A DNA stretch of 28,046 nt from Penium margaritaceum (taxonomy: Eukaryota > Streptophyta > Zygnematophyceae > Desmidiales > Peniaceae): the NCBI GenBank assembly GCA_023375785.1, contig SZWC01023365.1, positions 6,107 through 34,152 on the forward strand, given 5' to 3'. Shown here piece by piece: positions 20,912 through 28,046 of the stretch. Position 1 is the first letter of the stretch; each line of letters begins with the position of its first letter. The notes under the pieces are model-generated. The model saw nothing but the letters and a program-made list of their open reading frames with translations. It made no database searches and had not been told where the DNA came from. The translations under genes and the position numbers were made by a program.

Positions 20912-23392
20912 CTCCCCCATGACCGGATGGTATGCATGTCCATACACGTGCAGCACTGGGACAAGTACAATAGTGAGTGTGAAACAGATGAGACACAGAC
21001 ACACATCCCACACTGAACCGCCCTCAGGCATGGGGCGAAGCCCAACAGAACGAATGGCCACCAGGAGCTTTCCGCGAGCTAGTGCCTTCGTCAAGAAATC
21101 AGCACACTACATGTCAGTGCCAACCCACGTGACGGCGATCACGTGTCGCTCCACCAGATCACGCACAAAGTGATGCTTAACCGCAATGTGCTTTGTGCGA
21201 GCGTGAAAGACACCGGAGTTCTCTGCAATTGCGAGAGCACTCTGGTTGTCGCAACGAAGCACAATGGCGGGTACTGACTGACCAAGCTCAAGAAACAGGC
21301 GCTGCAGCCATACCGCCTGAGGAGCCCCTGCGCCTAAAGCAACGTACTCTGCCTCCGACAAGCTACGTGCCATGCAATCGTGCTTCCTGCTATGCGAAGG
21401 CAGAGCGGTATCACCGAGCAAGAACACGTAACCAATACGGATGCGTCCATCTGGGCTCCAAGCCCAGTCACTGTCAGTGTAGCCTTCAAGGACCATCGAA
21501 CACTGCCGCCAAAAGCAGAGTCCGAGCTACGGTGTGGAGACCACGTACCGCACCACTCGCACAGCCGCGTGAAGGGCTCTAGCACGAGGAGCCTGTGAGA
21601 ACTGAGCAAGGAGATTGACAGCGAAAGCGATGTCAGGACGTGTGGTAGTGGCCAGGTACATCAGAGATCCGATGAGATGGAGGTACGAGGTCACGTCCAC
21701 TGTCTCCCCCAGCTATGTGGGATCATCCACCTTCAGGGCATCCTGCCCATTGGGTGTAGGAGGTGTGGAAGCGGTGGGCACTGCACCAAGGAGATCAATG
21801 AAACGCTCCCCCACGACTCGTGCATATCGGGCCTGATGCAGGAATAGCGTCCGACGCATGCGATTTCGCACGATCTTCATACCAAGAAACACCAATGGAG
21901 GACCGAGGTCCTTCATCCTGCAGGCAGTCTAAAGGATAGCCTTGGCCTCCTTCACAGCCTCCAGGGATAGAGACGTGACCAAACGGTCATCGACATAGAC
22001 CAGGATTGCGGTGAACCGCTCGGGTGTCGGTAGGATGAAGAGAGAGGGATCTGCCTTGCTCTATACATATCCTGCACGAGTCAAAGTGGCGGTGATCTCC
22101 CGGTTCCAACACCGCGGAGACTGCTTGAGGCCGTACAAGGACTTGCGCATGCGCCAGACCTTGTCACCATCCTCAAAGCCTGGTGGCTGAGCCACGTAAA
22201 TCTCCTTATCCAGAGAGCCATGGAGAAACACATTGTTCACATCCATCTGGTGCAATTCCCAGTCATGCTGAGCCACTACACCAAACAGAGCTCGAGCTGA
22301 GGTCATGCGGCCGACAGGGGCAAAAGTGTCAGTGTAATCGACGCCCTCAATCTGAGAGTACCCCTTGACGACCAAGCAGGCCTTGTAGCGTTCCACTGAG
22401 CCATCTGGCTTCACTTTCTTGTGAAAGTCCCACTTGACCTGAATAGGCTTCCTCCCAGGCGGAAGGTCGACAAGGTTATCGACTCTATGCTCTCGGAAAG
22501 TGCAAAACTCATCCTCGCAGGCAGCACGCCAAGCGTCAGCATCCTGTGATGAGAGAGCTTCCCTCAGGGTGTCGGTGTCGGGCGCCATAGAGGGAGAGCT
22601 CTGTGTGGCAAGGGCACACGCCTCGGTGATGGGCTTGACAACCACAAGATCAGCTGCTGCATCACAAGCTATATGGAACTCGCCAGTGACGAGATCGTGC
22701 CCCACGGGGTACGCTGGATGTACCTCTGTGAGCTCAGTGTGGACACTCAGGCCTAGGGCCTTTGTGATGGGGTCACCACTCGCGATGCTGGGAGAGGGGC
22801 GCCTGGGTGCGGGGCCCGACGCTCGCTGAGCTCCGGAATCCAGTGGTTGAAGACAGCCATTAGGCTCACGGGAGTAACCTGGGCTCGAGGGGCGCACCTC
22901 AGGCTCAGGGACAGGCATGACCACAGCTAGTGAGGGCTGAGGCAAGGCAGCCGGTGATGCCGTGCGAGGAGACGCATGTGTGGGGGACACGGGGTTGGAT
23001 GTGACTGCAGGAGCAGGCAAGACTAGACTTGACATAGAGGCAGGAGTGCCAGCAGACGCAGGTACGGGAGTAGGCGAGACTGGACCAGACACAAAAACAA
23101 TAGTGCTGGCTGACGTAGGTATTGGTGCAGAAGTAGGCGCGGGTGCTGAAGCAGGGACACCTATGGGGTGTGAAATAGGTTGTACGGGCGAGGTCTCTAG
23201 ACCGACAGCGATGATCGCCGGGTCATCAAGGGCCGGAGACAAAGAGGTGAAGGGGGCTCGAACGGATACATCAGCCTGATGAGAGGTGCTCGCTGGCGTA
23301 GAAGTCTCCCCCATCCGCCGAGAACCCTCACAGGTAGGAATACGCGTGGGAGAGAGTGCCGTGATCGAAGTCAGGTCATGGTAGGTGAGAGA
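20897..23392 (-). pseudogene. pol: Reverse transcriptase-RNase H part of pol, copia element B
   Basis: After integrase comes a long Pro/Ala/Ser/Thr-rich linker (about 22700-23350), then the copia reverse transcriptase with the blocks KWDFHKKVKPDGSVERYKA, YTDTFAPV, DVNNVFLHG (first Asp), SLYGLKQSPRCW and the catalytic YVDD at 21986-21997. RNase H follows with YTDSDW, SLSEAEYVAL, RCDNQSA and HARTKHI, and the typical C-terminal ADFLTKAL. One frame covers the whole stretch. In-frame stops, all TAG, are at 22061, 21929, 21713, 21527 and 21107. At 22061 the codon stands in the position of the Gln of the common copia QSKAD motif. The reading ends at TGA 20897-20899, 15 bases inside the LTR. Copia pol normally forms one polyprotein with gag. 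Confidence 0.9.
20912..20920 (-). other. Polypurine tract of element B
   Basis: On the minus strand the sequence atgggggag directly precedes the TGTTGTG start of the LTR. This is the usual plus-strand primer of LTR retrotransposons. It overlaps the last codons of pol. Confidence 0.75.
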
Positions 23393-24942
23393 CTAAAAAA
23401 AGAGCGCGTCGCGGGACTCAATGACACGATGCCGAGTAGGGTCCCTGAAGCGCCAAGCATTCGACCGCGGGGAAATGCCTACGAAGGCACACAAGCGACC
23501 CTGAGGTGAGACCTTGGACCCCTGCTGGTCCTCGCTGTACCACACGGAGGCCAGGGATCCCCAGACGCGAGCGAGATGAAGGTCAGCACGATATCCAAAC
23601 CAGAGCTCATACGGTGTAATATGGTCCGGAAGCGGACCGTGCGGGAGGCGGTTCCAGACCCACATCATGTAGGCGAAGCCCTCAAAAGCGAAGGACTCAG
23701 GGTGACCGCACTCAGACCGCATAGCGCGAACCGCTTCCTCCATGGTGCGGTTCCAACGCTCTGAAACACTGTTCTGCTGAGGGTAGCAGGAGCGGAGACG
23801 TGGTGAAAAATCCCGTGCTCGGCAAAGAATCCGTCCATCTCGCCAAGGAACTTACCACCGCGATCCGAGAGGAAAGTATGTAGCGTGTGACGTGACTAAC
23901 GCTCAGCCATCACAAGCCAGAGTCGAATCGCAAGGGCGGCGTCGCTCTTCTGACGCAAGCTGTAGACCCACCGCATCCAGGTAAAGTCATCAGTCAGAGT
24001 CAGAACATACCGGCCCTGATCAGATAGGGACTCGACCGGAAGAGGACCGAGAAGGTCCAAGTGAACTAACTCAAGAGGCCGAAGCGCTCGAGAACGAGAG
24101 TCAGGGTAGGTGCATCGGTGCATCTTCCCCTGAGCGCAAACGAGACAGTCGGTCTTGGGTGGCTTCTCGAAAGAAGCCGCGTCAAGACCGAGAGCCGGCT
24201 GTGTCCGAATGAGCTTCGACACATTATCGGAGCCAACGTGACACAGACGACGATGAAGCAACCAGTGGTGTTCCGGAGACAGAACACCAGCGACAAAAAC
24301 CCGAGCGGAGGAGGAAGGGGAGGAAGGGGAGGAGGTACGAGAGACGTGATACAGATCATGCAGGACACAGGCACGAAGGACAACACTACGAGTGTCAGTA
24401 GCAGTCACAGTCGCTGAGTTTGTGGTATGCTCCACAGAGAGACCCATCAGTGTGGAGGCACGCACAGAAAGCAGGCTGAGCTCAAGATCAGGTAAAAACA
24501 ACACGTTAGAAAGGTACAAGGAGCCAGACAGACCATCAAAACATACAACCCCAACACCATGGACTGGCAAGGACTGACCAGAGCCTGTACGGACGGAACG
24601 GACAGACGTGACAGGAACGAGAACAACAAAATCACTACGACGACACATCATGTGATGAGTGGCACCAGAATCGATGATCCAAGTACCACTGGAGTCACGA
24701 CGGGTGGACGTCACTGTACAACGGGCAATGGAACACTTGGCATCAGAGGGAGGCTGAGCCGGCAGTGGGGAGGAACGACGTAGGGCACAAAGATGAGACT
24801 CATGAACCCAATCGGTGCAGTCAGGCCCATCATCATCACATGCTGACTGTGCTCCCGCACACGCGTCGTCACGACCCACAAGAACGGACGTACAGACAGT
24901 CTGTGGACCACCCGACGATGACAGCACACTTGCACCTCCCTA
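23393..24942 (-). pseudogene. pol: Protease-integrase part of pol, copia element B
   Basis: The protease block WIIDSGATHH has its active-site Asp at 24670-24672. The integrase zinc region follows as HHWLLHRRLCHVG and CLVCAQGKMH, then the catalytic core: Asp in HLDLLGP (24055-24057) and TDDFTW (second Asp about 23989). The third acidic residue is replaced by Lys: DRGGKF, codon 23851-23853, where element A has DRGGEF. A stop, TAG 23896-23898, aligns with Gln in element A (AERQ). Near 23790 one base is lost, moving the reading to the frame used by the rest of pol, which continues with PQQNSVSERWNRTMEE and the PYELWFG block. TAG codons also occur at 24940 and 23393. The domain order and motifs are unambiguous for copia. 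Confidence 0.9.
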
Positions 24943-26543
24943 AAAGCGGAGCGCCAGAAGATGTCGGAGCTCAGCGATGGTGCGGTTGCATGGGTCCGGA
25001 TCACTGCTACTCGTCAGTGAGGAAGCAGGAACAGCTGCAGTCGTGGCCGCCACGCGTTCGGAGGATGGCGAGGATGACGTGCTGGACGTGGGACGGAGGG
25101 CGTGTGCAGCTTGGAGCCCATGAGTAATCCGCGCCCAGTTGAGCGGCTGTTGGCACTCGGTGTAGAGATGGGCGCCTCCACAGTTGTAGCAGTGAATAGA
25201 ACGTCCACTGCTACCACTGGAGAACGACTGCTACTGTGACTACTGCTGACCTGATCCACGCTTCCCCTTCTTCTTCTTCCCATGAGCTGTAGATGTAACA
25301 CCCTGTGTCTGAGTGGGTGCGGGCGAGGCCAAAGAGGAGGAGGAAGACAAGGACATGATGGAGGATGAAGAAGGAGACTGCAAGAGGGATGATGGTGGTG
25401 ATGCGACGACTGCTACAGCAAGGGAAGTCTCCTGATCAGCCACTACTGCCTCGAGGGCTGAAGTCACCTGGAGGAAGAGCTGATGTGCCCAAGGGAGAAG
25501 CTGCAGAGTGGCTGAAAAGGGCTCGAGGACAGCGTCGCTGTACCGTGTGAAGATGTCAGTATACTCAAGGCGAACTTCGAGCATCATAGTACGGAGCGCC
25601 CACAGTTGTGTGCCTCCGGAGGTCCCAAGGCGCATGTAGATGCGTATGGCGCGTCATCAGTAATTGGCTCAGGCTGTGCAGGCCTCTGACAGAGAGAGTG
25701 GAAGGCACGAATGTGTGCTGCATGAGTGCTGTACATCTCTGCGCCCAACAGGGATAAGGCCAGATCCCAACCTCCGCGTGGATCGGCACTGGTGCCTATG
25801 CCGGGCTCGCCAAGGAAGGGGCGGAAGTCAACGACGGTCTCGTGTGGCATGGCATAGAGGAGTCCGTGCATCACTCTCGCTGCTGTCAGTACCCGTGCTG
25901 GGTCTGTAGGCTGATACGGACTGTGGTAGTAGGGCCACACGCCCTCTGAAGTAGCCCAAACCTGAAAGAGGATCTCCCAGCAGTCGAAGCCGTCCTTAGT
26001 GATATAACGTGGAGGTGGTGTCTCAAAGTCCTTGGGTTGCCGCTCTGTGGGGAGAGCAACCGCATGCCGAGGGGGACGAGGGATGGGGAAGACTCTTGGG
26101 AGGGGATAGTCACCGGGATAGTCGGGTGACGATCGCACCGGAGGAATCCGAGGAGATCTGGTGCCCGTGTGTAGCTGACGGAGGCGCTCCTGAAGAACTC
26201 GAATCTCATGATCCGGGGAGTCGTCTGTCATGCCTGGCATTAATGGCTCATCATCCAGGAGGTCAGAAGGTGGTGGGTCAGGTCGAGCTCCTGTAACGGG
26301 TGCCGACTGCTGTGTAGAGACCACGACGCCGGCAGCTCCCTTGGAAACCTGCCGTGGGACTGTGGACGGGCCACGCAACTCAGTCAACGTACGAATGGCA
26401 TCAGTCTGCTCCTGCTGTAGGCAACGCATCTCAACCTGCTAGCTCTGTAGGTCCTCAATGGCCTGCGAGCGTGGGCTCAGGACCCCAGAAGAGGAGGAGG
26501 AGGGATCATCTGTCGCCTTCTCCCTGTTGTCTGACGAGTTCAT
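24943..26543 (-). pseudogene. gag: gag of copia element B, broken
   Basis: The start chosen is the ATG at 26543, followed after 34 codons by TAG (26439-26441) and then a long open reading to about 25650. The core DFETPPPRY, W.ILFQVW and GGWDLALS parallels gag of element A. A one-base insertion near 25650 moves the reading to another frame, which carries RLGT, the LPWAHQLF block and a Ser-rich and Lys/Gly-rich tail (KKKKGKRG). Two TAG codons (25240 and 25231) sit in a Gln-rich run. The zinc knuckle CYNCGGAHLYTEC is intact at 25153-25191 with spacing CX2CX3HX4C, one residue shorter between the second Cys and His than the usual CX2CX4HX4C. The frame then joins protease without a shift. Confidence 0.85.
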
Positions 26544-26575
26544 GTCGCCTCTCAATATGGGTCAACAGGTCAGGT

Positions 26576-27060
26576 TTGTCGGATTGCAAAAGAGTTAGTG
26601 TTTCTCGAGGAGTTCAGATGCTGGCAGTTTTTGACTTTCTGCCCAAAATTTTGGCCGAGTATGGCATTTATGTCCAATCGCCCCAAATCCACACACTTGA
26701 TAACTAGTGTACAAGAGTGAAACATATGGTGAGGATCCTTCTAAGAAAAAAACATGGACAGTTGACAGTATTTCCCAGAAATGGCTTACTACAATCATGT
26801 ACAGAGTAACTTTTATGTACATGACTACAGGAATTTCATGGAAATTTCTTGAGAAGTACATTCCCTTCAAAATATGTCTCAAATCACTTCAACATTTGTT
26901 TTTCTAAACTTGAACCCACTTTTGTACTTTCTAAAAGATGTTGTTATGTTTGTAACATGTATACGTGCACATAGATGAACCTCATTATGTAGACGCGTAG
27001 CGTGGACATCATGCAATAGAATGGGTGACCCGATGTTTGAGAGTAACATGGTCAAGAAGG
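26576..27060. other. Non-coding stretch between element B and satellite 2
   Basis: AT-rich, unique in the window, with no LTR, primer site or remaining integrase of element A. Readings shorter than 100 residues show no domain. The abrupt change from GC-rich gag to this sequence marks the truncation of element B somewhere between 26543 and about 26600. Confidence 0.55.
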
Positions 27061-27076
27061 ACGTCCGTCCCCCCAG

Positions 27077-27108
<32 letters not shown>

Positions 27109-28046
27109 ACCCTCCCCCCCCAAAGTCAAAGTGTACACCAGGGTGTATTCGGATGTGTATCTGGAGGAGGGCCGGATAAGTGCACAAGTGTACAAATACA
27201 CTTGTGCACATTTTTCGGGATATGCAAGATACATCCCCCGATACACTCCCCCAATACACTAGGTGTCTTGGGAGGGAGGAGGAGAGATCGAGTCGAGGTG
27301 CCCTTTCTTCGATCGCACCATGTCCATGGCGATACATGGGCAGTGCCACGATCAACGCTCTAGATCTAGTCTCTTATCGTTGAGAAAAAATACACTTGTG
27401 TATTTTTTTGGTTGTCTATCCAATACACTCACAGATACACTCACCCAATACACTTTCCAATTTTGAGGGGGGGTGGTGGGACTAGTCTCCTCTTCCCCCC
27501 TTACCCCCCCCCCCCGAAGTCAAAGTGTATTAGGAGGGTGTATTGGGAAGTGTATCTGGAGAGGGGTCGTATTTGTACACAAGTGTACAAACATACTTGT
27601 GTACATTTTCAGGGTATCCCAGATACACCCCCCAATACACTCCCCCAATACACAAGAGATGTCGTGGGGGGGGGGAGAGGAACACAGTCGGGGTGCCGAT
27701 TCTTAGATCGTACCGTGACAATAGTGATACATAAGTGATGTCACGATCAACGCTCTGGATCTATTTTCGTATCATTGGGAAAAAAATGTACTTGTCTATT
27801 GTTTTGGTTGTCTATCCATTACACTCACCGATAGACTCATCCAATACACTTTCCACTTTTGAGGGGGGGATGGTGGGACTAGTCTCCTCCCCCCCCGCCC
27901 CCCCCCTCGAGTCGAAGTGTATTAGGGGGTGTATTGGGAAGTGTATCTACAGAGGGGTCGTATTTGTACACAAGTGTACAAATACATTTGTGTACGTTTT
28001 TCAGGGTATGCAAGATACACCTCGCAATACACTCCCCCAATACACT
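27061..28046. repeat. Satellite array 2, about 393-bp units, running off the window
   Basis: The landmark cacgatcaacgctct recurs at 27347 and 27742 (395 bp), and the core gtacacaagtgtac or its gtgcac variant at 27180, 27575 and 27966 (395 and 391 bp). Each unit contains the block gttgtctatcca followed by cactca words, a C-run, and an inverted repeat of about 35 bp whose arms carry gtgtattgggaagtgtatct and its complement around the core. About 2.5 units are visible, the last cut by the window edge. Readings inside are repeat by-products. Confidence 0.85.
27078..27108. repeat. Poly-C run of 31 bases
   Basis: Thirty-one uninterrupted C at the first C-rich position of satellite 2, where the other units have much shorter, interrupted C-runs. 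Its exact length may be affected by sequencing. Confidence 0.8.

Larger units (their letters stand above)
20411..26575 (-). mobile_element. Ty1/copia retrotransposon B, 5'-truncated, inserted into element A
   Basis: On the minus strand the order is gag, protease, integrase, reverse transcriptase, RNase H, polypurine tract, 3' LTR, which is the canonical Ty1/copia order. The LTR starts at the exact point where the integrase of element A is cut. Upstream of the gag ATG (26543) only about 30 bases could still belong to the element: no primer site and no copy of the 501-bp LTR are found to the right. The 5-bp target sequence at the left would be tggcg, but its partner is lost with the 5' end. Eleven in-frame TAG codons and two clear frameshifts (near 25650 and 23790) show that it is inactive under the standard code. 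Confidence 0.88.

Noticed and set aside
22183..23279. Plus-strand readings of 60-109 residues
   Set aside because: Antisense to the reverse transcriptase and the Pro/Ala/Ser linker of element B.

Overview
This is a eukaryotic, repeat-dominated intergenic window with no convincing host gene, tRNA or rRNA. The only recognisable coding material is two decayed Ty1/copia retrotransposons. A 12-base match to the 3' end of plant initiator tRNA-Met (a standard plant copia primer site), stop codons that all read as C-to-T changes mostly at CAG (a CHG site), and an N base inside a duplicated scaffold join point to a large, TE-rich genome, probably of the green-plant lineage (land plant or streptophyte alga). 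The species cannot be named from the sequence alone.

Layout. 1-1590: non-coding, with three small hairpins. 1590-3135: about 6.5 units of a 222-235 bp satellite whose units are imperfect palindromes with C/G runs. 3136-8903: AT-rich, gene-free, with one member (4400-5045) of an inverted dispersed repeat whose partner is at 14640-15230. 8904-9595 and 12388-13045: a diverged direct repeat pair. Between them, 10434-12342 is a 1.9 kb element with terminal inverted repeats of about 500-530 bp and an AT-rich core without a transposase. 13046-16500: gene-free, with a 49-bp tandem duplication, the second inverted-repeat copy, a degenerate minisatellite (15390-15960) and a 79-bp-spaced duplication.

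16515-20410: copia element A, plus strand. It has a probable 5' LTR end, primer site, a long CAG/CT-rich leader, gag, protease and integrase, and stops abruptly in integrase. 20411-26575: copia element B, minus strand. It has a complete-looking 501-bp 3' LTR, polypurine tract, RNase H, reverse transcriptase, integrase, protease and gag, but no 5' LTR or primer site. The B LTR begins exactly where the A integrase reading is cut, so B appears to have inserted into A; a later deletion or rearrangement removed the 5' end of B and the 3' half of A. A and B belong to related copia lineages (homologous gag, protease and integrase), and both are dead through nonsense and frameshift changes.

26576-27060 is unique non-coding sequence. 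27061-28046 is a second satellite (391-395 bp unit) that runs off the window and shares a 14-bp core with the left satellite.

The most interesting points are the uniform TAG-at-glutamine stop spectrum of element B, the long-TIR element with GGCCATA-type subterminal motifs, and the two palindromic satellites sharing one core.
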